A DNA stretch of 46,851 bases from Clostridium sp. CAG:710 (GTDB lineage: Bacteria > Bacillota_I > Bacilli_A > RF39 > UBA660), in contig HF996861.1 of assembly GCA_000432595.1 (NCBI GenBank), positions 1 through 46,851 on the forward strand. The letters are read 5' to 3'. The notes beneath the pieces were generated by a model that was given only the letters and a program-made list of their open reading frames with translations, did not search any database and was not told the origin of the DNA. The position numbers and the translations under genes were made by a program. Positions 16,492-24,710 of the stretch are shown here, piece by piece. The stretch's first letter is position 1. Each line of letters opens with the position of its first letter.

Positions 16492-19053
16492 ATGAAAAAA
16501 GTAATAAACCAAAAATTTGAAGCAATAATGAGAATATTACTAGCAGTAACAGTTATATTTACTAGCTTCGGTTATACTACTTCGGTTTTTGCTGCATCTA
16601 TTCAAAAGGGTGACGTAAGAAATGAAGTAAATACTGTTGGTTCTACTACTAGTGCCGGTGATGTAGAATTAAAGAAAACAGTGGAAAAAACGGATGAAGA
16701 GGGAATTTATAAAGTTACTTTAACTGCAAAAGGAAAAAATAAAGTAACAACTGAGTCAAAATATGCAGATATCTATACTGTTGTTGTATTAGATACATCT
16801 GGAAGTATGGAAAAAAAGGTTTGTGTAAATAGACCATTTATCCGCTGCAAGAAATGGGCTGATATAAAGTATCCTGAGGCAGTAAAGGGTACTAAGGTAT
16901 TTGCTAATACTTTACTTAGTAAATATTCTAATGCGCAGCTAGCTCTTTTAACTTTCTCAAGTGATGTTAAAAAAGCTAGAGATTTTGATAATAAAGGATT
17001 TGATAATGTTAATTATCCAGATCCAGATGGTCTAACTAATTTAGGAGCAGCTATACAAACAGCAGATCAGATGTTAGCTGAAAAGAAAAGGTCTGATGCT
17101 AACGCTAAATTATACATGGTAATACTAAGTGATGGTTATCCTGAAAGTCAAACTGTTAATCATACTACTGCAGCAAATCATGCTAAGAATGTTACTGGTG
17201 TAGAAATATTTACAATAGGATATGATACAGATGAAGATACACAAAAATTACTACAAGGTGTTGCAACAGATAAAAACCATTATTCAAATGCTGATGGTAA
17301 CGATGTAGCACAAAAATTTACAGATATAGCTGGAAGCATTGAAATAAGTGTTCCTGCAGGTACAAATGCTACAATTACAGATACTATCGCAGATGGATTT
17401 ACTTATGTTGAAGGTAGTGGTAATAATGCTACTATAGAAGGCAAAAAGGTATCATTTGATGTTGATAAAATAACTGAAGAAGGAGAGACTGTATCATTTA
17501 AAATTAAGATTGATAAAGATCTACCTACTGATTGGTATCCAACAAATGATAAAGCTGATATCACTTACACTGATACTTCTGATGCAACTGTTACAAAAAC
17601 TATAACTAGCAGTGCTGAAGTATATTGGGAACAAGCTACTTATAAATATAAAGTAAATTATTATAAAGATAGCGTTAATGGAACTTTACTTGGAACAAGT
17701 GAAGATGAAGCTGTAAAAAATGCTAAAATTAATGCATCTGATATAGACATTAATAAATATAAACCAACTGGTTATGGAAATGGTATTATTGAGACTGATA
17801 TGCCTTATACTATGACTGGTGAAAATGATGTAATAAATGTTGTATATAAAAAGAGAAATGATTTATCTTATACAGTAGAATATTATAAAGAACAAAATAA
17901 AATATCTAATGATAATGATAATACTGTAAATAATCAAACTTTTGGTGATAAAGTACAAGAAGCTGAAATAGATAAAAATAAATACAAACCATTACTTGGT
18001 TATAAAGATGGTACAATTGAAACTGATATGCCATATGAGATTAAAGAAGAAGATAACGTAATTAGAGTATGTTATGTTAAAAGAGATGATATGTCTTATA
18101 CAGTTAAGTATTTAGATAAAGCAAATGATGAAGAGTTATTAAATTCTGAAGTTAGAGATGGTAAAACTTTTGAAGAAGTTTATACTGAAACTGCAAAGGA
18201 TGCACCATATGGATATAAACTTGTAGGTAATGATACTCAAGAAGTTAAAATTGATGCAGAAGATAAAGTTGTTATATTCTACTATGAAAAGAGAAATGAC
18301 TTTAAATACAGTGTTAAATATTTAGAAGAAGGAACTGATAAAGAATTAGCTGATACTGAATATAGAAGCAATAAAACATATTTAGAAACTTACTCTGAAA
18401 AAGCTAAAAATATTTCTGGATATAATGTAGTAGGTGAAGATACACAAGAATTTGTATTAAAAGAAGAAAATTCAGAAATAGTATTCTATTATACTAAAAA
18501 AGCTGATTTATCTTATAAAGTAGTTTACTACAAAGATAATTTAAATACTGAAGCTATTGGTGAAGAAGTAGTTAATAATCAAACATTTGAATCTATTATT
18601 AATAAAGAAGATATTAATGTAGATTTATATAAACCTCTAAAAGGTTACAATAGTGGTGTAATTGCTACTGACATGCCTTATACTATAATTGATGGAGAAA
18701 ATGTAATTAATGTTATTTACACTAAGAAAGATAATTTAACTTATCGTGTTGAGTACTATTATGATGGTAATATTGATAGTAGTAAGACTGAATATTTTGA
18801 AAATCTTACTTATGGTGATGTTATAACTAATTATAAAGAAAAGCTTCCAGCTGATTATAAGTTTGTTAATGATACTGCACCATTAACAATAGATGATACA
18901 GAAGATAATGTAATTAAAGTATATTATGAATCAGTTTCAAAAGGAGATATTACTCCTCCAAAAACTGGAATTAATAATGCAAGTTACTTATCAATTACTT
19001 GTATTATTGGTATGATAGCATTATCATTATCTAAGAAAAAACAAGAAAACTAA
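16492..19053 (+). CDS. Wall-anchored adhesin with VWA domain and six MucBP-like repeats
   Basis: This 853-residue surface protein has a signal peptide ending near VFA-AS (about residue 34). A von Willebrand A domain (about 95-285) follows, with an intact metal site: D101-x-S-G-S105, Thr in DGLTNLGAAI and Asp in LSDGYP. After a beta-rich stalk segment, six repeats of about 70-77 residues start near 384, 457, 532, 603, 671 and 748. These are MucBP-like and of two kinds (YKPxxGYxxGxIxTDMPYTI and VKYLxxxxDxEL). The end is a sorting signal: PPKTG (822-826), a hydrophobic span and KKKQEN. It is co-transcribed with the sortase. It likely binds mucin or host matrix. Confidence 0.9.
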   Translation: MKKVINQKFEAIMRILLAVTVIFTSFGYTTSVFAASIQKGDVRNEVNTVGSTTSAGDVELKKTVEKTDEEGIYKVTLTAKGKNKVTTESKYADIYTVVVLDTSGSMEKKVCVNRPFIRCKKWADIKYPEAVKGTKVFANTLLSKYSNAQLALLTFSSDVKKARDFDNKGFDNVNYPDPDGLTNLGAAIQTADQMLAEKKRSDANAKLYMVILSDGYPESQTVNHTTAANHAKNVTGVEIFTIGYDTDEDTQKLLQGVATDKNHYSNADGNDVAQKFTDIAGSIEISVPAGTNATITDTIADGFTYVEGSGNNATIEGKKVSFDVDKITEEGETVSFKIKIDKDLPTDWYPTNDKADITYTDTSDATVTKTITSSAEVYWEQATYKYKVNYYKDSVNGTLLGTSEDEAVKNAKINASDIDINKYKPTGYGNGIIETDMPYTMTGENDVINVVYKKRNDLSYTVEYYKEQNKISNDNDNTVNNQTFGDKVQEAEIDKNKYKPLLGYKDGTIETDMPYEIKEEDNVIRVCYVKRDDMSYTVKYLDKANDEELLNSEVRDGKTFEEVYTETAKDAPYGYKLVGNDTQEVKIDAEDKVVIFYYEKRNDFKYSVKYLEEGTDKELADTEYRSNKTYLETYSEKAKNISGYNVVGEDTQEFVLKEENSEIVFYYTKKADLSYKVVYYKDNLNTEAIGEEVVNNQTFESIINKEDINVDLYKPLKGYNSGVIATDMPYTIIDGENVINVIYTKKDNLTYRVEYYYDGNIDSSKTEYFENLTYGDVITNYKEKLPADYKFVNDTAPLTIDDTEDNVIKVYYESVSKGDITPPKTGINNASYLSITCIIGMIALSLSKKKQEN
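17641..18930 (+). repeat. Six diverged coding repeats of about 215-230 bp
   Basis: The repeats encode the stalk of the adhesin. Copies 1, 2 and 5 share YYKD/E and TDMPY; copies 3 and 4 share KYLxxxxDxEL and TQE; copy 6 is the most diverged. The order A-A-B-B-A-C suggests duplication of single units followed by divergence. Confidence 0.75.
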
Positions 19054-19064
19054 TATAAAAAAAG

Positions 19065-19089
19065 AACCGTTTTAAGAAACGGTTTTTTT
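19065..19089. terminator. Bidirectional terminator containing the rarA stop codon
   Basis: AACCGTTT and AAACGGTT form a perfect stem with loop TAAG and T runs. On the minus strand the last codons and stop (19072-19074) of rarA are part of the hairpin. Confidence 0.88.
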
Positions 19090-20292
19090 AATGCGTTCTA
19101 GTTTATCATAAACATATTTTATATTTTGTTCATATCCTTTGTCTTTTGGAATGTAATATTTCTTGTTTTTTAAATTATCGGGTAGATATTGCTGAGGTAC
19201 ATATGCATTTGGGTAGTCATGCGGATATTTATAATCTTTTGATGTTGTTTTGATGTGATCAGGGACTGCGCCAGCTCTACCTGTTTCTACATCTGCTAGG
19301 GCTTTATCAAGAGCAATATGTGCTGTATTTGATTTTGGAGATAGAGCCATTTCGGTAACTATAGTTCCAAGAGGAATTCTAGCCTCTGGTAAACCTACTA
19401 ATTCTGATGCTTGTATTGCAGCCATTACTTTTGGACCGATAGATGGATTTGCAAGTCCAATATCTTCATAAGCTATAACGCTCATTCTTCTATAAATACT
19501 ATCTAAGTCTCCTGCGGCAATAAGTCTTGCTAGGTAATGAAGGCTTGCATCTACATCACTTCCTCTAATAGACTTCTGAAATGCACTTAAAACGTCGTAA
19601 TAGCCGTCTTCGTTTTTATCATGTATAAATACTGGTTTACTATTAATCTTCTTTATATGGTCTATATCAACTGTTTTATTGCTTGATGTAGAATATGCAA
19701 CTTCTAGTAAATTATAAGCAAACCTTAAATCGTTTCCAGAGAGACTAGCGATATAATTTATTGCTTCTTTATCTATTTTAATGCCTTCTAAGTATTCACT
19801 TTTAGTTGCCATATTTAATGCTTTTACAATATCAGTTGATTCTAAATCTTTTAGTTCAAATAGTTGACATCTGCTTCTAATTGCTGGATTAATACTATGA
19901 TATGGATTTGAAGTAGTTAGTCCAATTAGAGTAATAAGTCCACTTTCTAGTTGCGGTAGTAATATATCTTGCTTATCTTTATTAAGTCTATGAATTTCAT
20001 CCATAATAAGTATGATTCCATCATACATTTTTGCTTCTTCTATTACTATATCTAGATCCTTTTTATTGTTAATTGTAGCATTTAAAAATCTGTATCTAAG
20101 TCCTAATTCATTTACTATTGCATTTGCGATTGATGTTTTACCAATACCGGGTCTTCCATACAAAATCATAGAAAATATTTTCTTGTTTTTAACCATATTA
20201 GTTAGAACTCTATCTTTTCCAATTAAATGAGATTGTCCATAGACTTCTTTTAATGATTTAGGCGCTAATTTAAGCGCAAGTGGTTTATCCAT
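19072..20292 (-). CDS. rarA: Replication-associated recombination protein A (AAA+ ATPase)
   Basis: This MgsA/RarA-family ATPase acts at stalled replication forks. The 406-residue protein has the RarA start (PLALKLAPKSLKEVYGQSHLIG), Walker A GRPGIGKTS, Walker B IILIMDEIHRLNK, sensor region GLTTSNP and Arg finger SRCQLFEL. The C-terminal tetramerisation domain includes DVDASLHYLARLIAAGDL. The length is slightly under the usual 420-450. The ATG has an AAAAGGTGA ribosome site. It is a stand-alone gene, convergent with the adhesin. Confidence 0.94.
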   Translation of the reverse strand: MDKPLALKLAPKSLKEVYGQSHLIGKDRVLTNMVKNKKIFSMILYGRPGIGKTSIANAIVNELGLRYRFLNATINNKKDLDIVIEEAKMYDGIILIMDEIHRLNKDKQDILLPQLESGLITLIGLTTSNPYHSINPAIRSRCQLFELKDLESTDIVKALNMATKSEYLEGIKIDKEAINYIASLSGNDLRFAYNLLEVAYSTSSNKTVDIDHIKKINSKPVFIHDKNEDGYYDVLSAFQKSIRGSDVDASLHYLARLIAAGDLDSIYRRMSVIAYEDIGLANPSIGPKVMAAIQASELVGLPEARIPLGTIVTEMALSPKSNTAHIALDKALADVETGRAGAVPDHIKTTSKDYKYPHDYPNAYVPQQYLPDNLKNKKYYIPKDKGYEQNIKYVYDKLERIKKTVS

Positions 20293-20362
20293 ATTATCAC
20301 CTTTTTCTAGTACTTATTTTAGCATATTCATGAGAATTTGTATATTCAATAAGGTTGAAATA

Positions 20363-20371
20363 TGTTATAAT
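20363..20371 (+). promoter_or_regulatory. Extended -10 promoter of xerD-deoB
   Basis: TGTTATAAT (20363-20371) is a consensus extended -10. The -35 at 17-base spacing (TATTCA) is poor. Confidence 0.6.
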
Positions 20372-20405
20372 ATTTATGTTGTTTAGATGATAGTTGGTGA
20401 GTAAT

Positions 20406-21344
20406 ATGGCTAGTAACAATAAAATAGATGAGGAGATCTTAGAATATTTAAATTATATAATTTTTGAAAGAAGACTTACTAAAAATACACAAAAGTCATA
20501 CGAAGAAGATTTAAAATTGTATAAGGATTTTCTAGGAAAAAGGGGTATAACTTCTATAGTAAAAGTTAGAAAAGAAGATATATCTGATTATTTAATATTT
20601 TTAAACAAAAATGAATATACTATAACATCAGTCGCAAGGAAGTTAACTACAATTAAAAATTTTCATAATTATTTATTTCAAAGAGGTATGATTCCTCATG
20701 ATGTATCATTAACAATTGATAGACCTAAAACAAAAAAAGCTCTTCCAAAAGTAATGAGTGTTGAAGAAGTAGATAGGTTACTGGATATTGAATGTAAAAC
20801 CCCGTTTGACTATCGTAATAAGGCTATGTTAGAATTATTATATGGAACTGGACTTAGAATTAGTGAATTATTAAATTTGAAACTATCTGATGTTGATTTA
20901 GAGAATTGTGTTATAAGATGTATTGGAAAAGGTAATAAAGAAAGAATTGTACCAATTGGAGAATATGTTTTAACTTATCTAAATAAATATCTAGAATATA
21001 GACCGGCTTTATCAAAAAACAAAAGAAGTGAATTTTTATTTCTTAATAGTAGAGGTGGCAGTTTAAGTAGATTTAGTTTTTTTAAAATACTTAAGCGGCT
21101 TTTAAGAGAAAAAAATATTAATGTAGATGTATCGCCTCATACATTAAGGCATAGTTTTGCGACACATATGCTTGAGTATGGTGCTGATTTAAGAACAATT
21201 CAAGAACTTCTAGGACATAGTGATATTTCTACTACAAAAATATATACTCATATATCTAATAATCAAATAAAAGAAGATTATAAGAAATATCATCCTAGAA
21301 GCAGTAAAGATAACATAAAAGGAGATTATAACGATGAAATTTAA
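20406..21344 (+). CDS. xerD: Tyrosine recombinase, XerD type
   Basis: This recombinase resolves chromosome dimers at dif with XerC. It has about 312 residues with an N-terminal SAM-like core-binding domain. The catalytic domain shows all six conserved residues: Arg in TGLRISELLNL, Lys in GKGNKERIVP, His/Arg in PHTLRHSFATH, His in LLGHSDISTT and Tyr in TKIYTHIS. TTG 20394 is open, but ATG 20406 follows the GGTGA ribosome site. It overlaps deoB by 11 bases. The xerD-drm(deoB) order is known in B. subtilis, which favours XerD over XerC. Confidence 0.9.
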   Translation: MASNNKIDEEILEYLNYIIFERRLTKNTQKSYEEDLKLYKDFLGKRGITSIVKVRKEDISDYLIFLNKNEYTITSVARKLTTIKNFHNYLFQRGMIPHDVSLTIDRPKTKKALPKVMSVEEVDRLLDIECKTPFDYRNKAMLELLYGTGLRISELLNLKLSDVDLENCVIRCIGKGNKERIVPIGEYVLTYLNKYLEYRPALSKNKRSEFLFLNSRGGSLSRFSFFKILKRLLREKNINVDVSPHTLRHSFATHMLEYGADLRTIQELLGHSDISTTKIYTHISNNQIKEDYKKYHPRSSKDNIKGDYNDEI

Positions 21345-22506
21345 AAGAGTTTTTCTAATGGTTTTGGATTCATTAGGAGTAGGGGAAGCAAGTGATGCAA
21401 AGGAATATGGTGATGTTGGCGCTAATACATTAAAAAATGTAAATGATGCATGTAATTTATTTATACCAAACTTAGAAAAACTAGGAATAATGGATACAAT
21501 AAACATGAATGATAATGAAAATGTAGAAGCATACTATACAATTGCTAGACCAAAAAATTCTGGGAAAGATAGTTTAGTTGGTCATTATGAAATGGTTGGT
21601 ATTGAAAACTATATTCCTTTTCATACATTCACTGAAAAAGGTTTTCCAATAGAACTTATAGATAAGATTGAAATGTTAACTAAAACAAGAGTAATTGGTA
21701 ATAAAGTTAGTACTGATGATGGTTTGGACGTAATTAATGAATTAGGTGATAGAAATGTAGAATATGGTTCACTTATATTGTTTACTACATATAATTCCAC
21801 ATTACAAATAGCAGCTCATGAAGATGTTATACCAGTATCTAAATTATATGATTATTGTAAATTAATAAGAAGATTAACTATTAAAGAAGATTATAAAATA
21901 GCAAGAATAATAGCACGTCCTTTTACAGGAAAAAAAGGGAAATATAGATTTACTAATGAAAAATGTGAATATTCTGTTAATCCTCCTGCAAGAAGTGTAT
22001 TAAATTCATTAAAAGATAAGGGATTTAGCGTTATATCTATTGGTAAAATAAATGATATATTTAATGGTGAGGGTATAACCAAGGTAGTAAAATCTAATCA
22101 TAATAATAGTGAAGCAATTAATAAATTAACTGATATAATGGAGAAAAACTTTACTGGATTATGTATGATTAATCTAAGTGATTTTGATCAACTTTATGGT
22201 CATAATAAAGATGTAGAAGGATACGCTAAATGCATAGAAGATTTAGATGTAGAAATGCCTCTTATATTAAATAAACTTGCAGATGAGGATTTACTTATAA
22301 TAACTGCAGATCATGGTAATGATCCAACATTCTCAAATGGACATACAAGAGAAAATGTACCGGTTATTATATATAATAGATGTTTTCAATCACCATCTAA
22401 GTTAGATATATTAGATACAATGGCAGATATAGGTGCTACAATAGCAGATAATTTTGAAGTAATGAATCCTGGTATTGGTAAAAGTTTCTTAGAAAAATTA
22501 AAATAG
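21334..22506 (+). CDS. deoB: Phosphopentomutase
   Basis: It interconverts (deoxy)ribose 1-phosphate and 5-phosphate in nucleoside salvage. The 390-residue protein is full length, of the alkaline-phosphatase superfamily. The metal and catalytic regions are VFLMVLDSLGVGE at the N-terminus, GKDSLVGHYEM, and TADHGNDPT with HTRENVPV at the C-terminus. Its ribosome site (AAAGGAG) lies inside the end of xerD, so the two are translationally coupled. No nucleoside phosphorylase gene follows in this window, unlike the B. subtilis drm-pupG arrangement. Confidence 0.96.
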   Translation: MKFKRVFLMVLDSLGVGEASDAKEYGDVGANTLKNVNDACNLFIPNLEKLGIMDTINMNDNENVEAYYTIARPKNSGKDSLVGHYEMVGIENYIPFHTFTEKGFPIELIDKIEMLTKTRVIGNKVSTDDGLDVINELGDRNVEYGSLILFTTYNSTLQIAAHEDVIPVSKLYDYCKLIRRLTIKEDYKIARIIARPFTGKKGKYRFTNEKCEYSVNPPARSVLNSLKDKGFSVISIGKINDIFNGEGITKVVKSNHNNSEAINKLTDIMEKNFTGLCMINLSDFDQLYGHNKDVEGYAKCIEDLDVEMPLILNKLADEDLLIITADHGNDPTFSNGHTRENVPVIIYNRCFQSPSKLDILDTMADIGATIADNFEVMNPGIGKSFLEKLK

Positions 22507-22508
22507 CA

Positions 22509-22536
22509 AAAAAGAGTAGGGGAACCTACTCTTTTT
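22509..22536. terminator. Bidirectional terminator between deoB and the DUF1540 gene
   Basis: AAAAAGAGTAGG and CCTACTCTTTTT form a perfect stem with loop GGAA, with A and T runs on both sides. Confidence 0.92.
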
Positions 22537-22553
22537 CATTTAAAAGATAATAA

Positions 22554-22745
22554 CTACTCTTCAGTATTATCTTTACATCCACAATTACATTTGAAACTAT
22601 CACATATAGTTTCTTTCTTTTCAGTTGCATCATCGCTAGCACATTCACAACTAACTTTTATTTCATCTAATGTACAACAGCAATCTGTATTGTCATTAAA
22701 CTTGCAATTTGCAACGTCACATTTTATTTGCTTATTTTTGCTCAT
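22554..22745 (-). CDS. Small Cys-rich DUF1540-family protein
   Basis: This 63-residue protein is rich in Cys, with the DUF1540 spacing: IKCDVANCKFN, CCCTLDEIKVSCECA, ETICDSFKC, and a terminal CNCGC. It probably binds a metal ion; DUF1540 proteins are common in anaerobic Firmicutes, but their function is not established. An upstream in-frame start at 22775 exists, but ATG 22745 follows AGGAGGGG at ideal spacing. It is a single gene with a possible structured leader (inverted repeat at 22815-22858). Confidence 0.88.
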   Translation of the reverse strand: MSKNKQIKCDVANCKFNDNTDCCCTLDEIKVSCECASDDATEKKETICDSFKCNCGCKDNTEE

Positions 22746-22775
22746 GATTTCCCCTCCTATTATAGTTTTAACCAA

Positions 22776-23221
22776 AAAGGGGAGTTATATACATATTTTA
22801 AGGTATTCATATTTTGCATCGAGAATCTAAAAGATGGATAGTTGTTCACCTCGATGCATTAAATTAATAAGGTATATAATGCATTTAGCTACATATAAAC
22901 ATATAATTATATTTTGTTATTGTATATTAGTTGTATATATAAAATAAATATTATTAAAATATATAATCTAAATTGATTTGTAATTTATTTATAACTAAGA
23001 TGTATCTTATCTTTTTATTATATTGCAGAGTGTATTACTATAGTAGTAATTAGTGTAGTTAAATAATGAATCTTAATAATAGGTATGGTATAACTAAGTA
23101 GAAATACAGAATAAATCAATTAAAAAAATATAAAAGGCAACATAATATCAATTATCGGAAGTTGAAAGGTGACTTGATTTTAATAGAATGAAGGCGTTTT
23201 TTATATAATATCTTACATGAA
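22776..23221. other. Gene-free AT-rich gap with an inverted repeat
   Basis: About 445 bases hold no convincing gene. The one clear structure is TGCATCGAG (22815-22823) and CTCGATGCA (22850-22858), a perfect nine-pair stem with a 26-base loop. It lies about 70-110 bases upstream of the DUF1540 start, so it may belong to that leader or to a small RNA. A GC-richer island at 23138-23200 (GGAAGTTGAAAGGTGACTTG ... GAAGGCG then T6) might be the 3' end of a small RNA on the plus strand. I cannot match it to a known family. Confidence 0.35.
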
Positions 23222-23734
23222 TTATGATGTTTCAATTTTATTATTTGCTGGTTCTATATTGTTATTGTTGTTTGTTGTAATACTTGCAAGAACTCTATTT
23301 AATACATATGACTTCTCATTTGCATATTTAGTATAAAAAGTTATTAAATTAAGTCCGGCATTAGCGCATATAGATTTTACTTTAATATCCCTTGATTTTC
23401 TTTTTTTAGTATTATGAGTTGCATCGTTAACTTCGATTAATAGTAATACATCTGTTAAATCCTCATTAAATATTACAAAGTCTATATTTCTAAATAATTC
23501 AGTGTAATACCTTTTATTGTTTACTTTTTCTACTATTGTAGCTAGATTAACTTGTGGAATAACTTTATAGTTATATTTTTCTAATTCTTTTAAAATTAAA
23601 TAAAATTTATATTCATAGTCTGTCATTATATTCTTTTTCTTGTAAATATTTTTTTCTTTTAGTAAGTCTTTTTCCTCTTTAATGATTCCGAAGAATATTA
23701 ATATTTTTCTTATTATATTTTCTATTATTTGCAT
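23222..23734 (-). CDS. DUF2726 domain protein (nuclease-like fold)
   Basis: This 170-residue protein has a hydrophobic N-terminus (IIRKILIFFGII), possibly a membrane anchor. A DUF2726 domain follows with the pattern YKVIPQVNL, FRNIDFVIFN, LLLIEVNDATH, RDIKVKSICANAGLNLITFY. The Asp in NIDFV and Glu in IEVND sit where a PD-(D/E)xK-type nuclease core would have them, but activity is not shown for the family. The Asn-rich tail is low complexity. The ATG has TAGGAGAAA. It lies downstream of the HTH gene, separated by a small terminator-like hairpin. Confidence 0.78.
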   Translation of the reverse strand: MQIIENIIRKILIFFGIIKEEKDLLKEKNIYKKKNIMTDYEYKFYLILKELEKYNYKVIPQVNLATIVEKVNNKRYYTELFRNIDFVIFNEDLTDVLLLIEVNDATHNTKKRKSRDIKVKSICANAGLNLITFYTKYANEKSYVLNRVLASITTNNNNNIEPANNKIETS

Positions 23735-23748
23735 ATTTTCTCCTAAAC

Positions 23749-23773
23749 AAAAAGTAGTGGTATCTCTACTACT
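23749..23773 (-). terminator. Short terminator or attenuator between the HTH and DUF2726 genes
   Basis: On the minus strand AGTAGT (23773-23768) and ACTACT (23758-23753) pair, followed by TTTTTG. The stem is weak, so it may only reduce read-through. Confidence 0.5.
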
Positions 23774-23799
23774 ACTCTACTCTATTATATTAATTAATT

Positions 23800-24567
23800 T
23801 TATACTTTTCTCGATTGTATTTCAGCAATTTTTTCTAATACTTCTTTTGCATTTGATTCGTTGATTGCATTATATCCTAATTCTCTTAATGCTTGAACTT
23901 TTGCAGTATTTAATTCTTGAGTACGGCTTAATTTTTCTTCATTCTTATGTTCAATATCTTGTTCAAATCTTTTATGTGATTCAGCAAGTTTAACCTTTGA
24001 TGCAGTTCCATTATGATAAATTGACATTCCAGAGAACATTATACTTTCAAATATAAATTGTTGATCTGGATTAAATAAGAATTCATTTGCGTTTGTAAAT
24101 CCCATTGATTTAGATATATATGCTAGAATATATTTTAATTCTTTAGAAGAACCCATAGATTGTAAATAATGATATAGATATACAAATGCATTATATGTAT
24201 CTTTTGTATTATCTTCCTGAAGCTTTTCTTTTAAAAGGTTAATGATATCTGTAAGTAATTCCTGTTCTTTCTTATTAAATCCCTTTAAATCTGTCAAAAC
24301 TTCACGTTCACTAGCGTCTTTTACACCTTCATTTAGTCTGGTTTCTACATCCATTATATAGTTACCATCTATTTTAATTTTACTAAATTCTTTTTCATTT
24401 GCGACATCTAGTAAACTAAACAGCTTAGTAGCTTTTTCATTTGGCCATTCATTTAAATCTTTTAATGCCAAATAGTTATATAACATTTGCCTTGAAACTC
24501 CTAAATATTTTGCCAACCTAACCTTAGATATTCCTAAATCACTTAATAATTCATTCAATTTATCCAT
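23800..24567 (-). CDS. HTH transcriptional regulator with unknown C-terminal domain
   Basis: This protein of about 255 residues has an N-terminal helix-turn-helix (LSDLGISKVRLAKYLGVSRQ, then MLYNYLALKD) of the XRE/lambda-repressor kind. An all-helical C-terminal region of about 200 residues follows that I do not recognise. ATG 24588 is directly abutted by the extended -10 TGTTATAGA and has no ribosome site. ATG 24567, with TAGGG upstream, is therefore the likely start. An 18-bp perfect palindrome lies 58 bases upstream, a probable operator for this protein. No signal or membrane segment is present. Confidence 0.75.
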   Translation of the reverse strand: MDKLNELLSDLGISKVRLAKYLGVSRQMLYNYLALKDLNEWPNEKATKLFSLLDVANEKEFSKIKIDGNYIMDVETRLNEGVKDASEREVLTDLKGFNKKEQELLTDIINLLKEKLQEDNTKDTYNAFVYLYHYLQSMGSSKELKYILAYISKSMGFTNANEFLFNPDQQFIFESIMFSGMSIYHNGTASKVKLAESHKRFEQDIEHKNEEKLSRTQELNTAKVQALRELGYNAINESNAKEVLEKIAEIQSRKV

Positions 24568-24588
24568 AAGTGTTTCCCTACCCTTCAT

Positions 24589-24597
24589 TCTATAACA
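24589..24597 (-). promoter_or_regulatory. Extended -10 of the HTH regulator gene
   Basis: On the minus strand TGTTATAGA lies immediately before the upstream ATG 24588. This argues that translation begins at 24567. Confidence 0.5.
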
Positions 24598-24624
24598 AGT
24601 TTAACACTTTTATTTACAAAAAAC

Positions 24625-24642
24625 AAGTGTAAATTTACACTT
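24625..24642. promoter_or_regulatory. 18-bp perfect palindrome, probable operator
   Basis: AAGTGTAAATTTACACTT is a perfect palindrome just upstream of the HTH gene's promoter. A related motif, ACACTTTTATTTAC, is present at 24604-24617 and ACACTTTTTATTTTAC at 24637-24652, suggesting more than one binding site. Confidence 0.65.
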
Positions 24643-24663
24643 TTTATTTTACTTATCTATATT

Positions 24664-24710
24664 AAAAAGAAAAAGTATTTGTTATAATTAAAGTTTATTA
24701 TAACAAATAC
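24664..24710 (-). terminator. Terminator of spoIIM-mnmA
   Basis: GTATTTGTTATAA (24675-24687) and TTATAACAAATAC (24698-24710) are perfect 13-bp inverted copies with a ten-base loop. On the minus strand a T-rich run follows. The mnmA stop codon is part of the stem. Confidence 0.75.

Noticed and set aside
22862..22950. Tiny open frame in the gap upstream of the DUF1540 gene
   Set aside because: About 22 codons with no ribosome site and AT-driven composition; there is no support beyond the frame itself.
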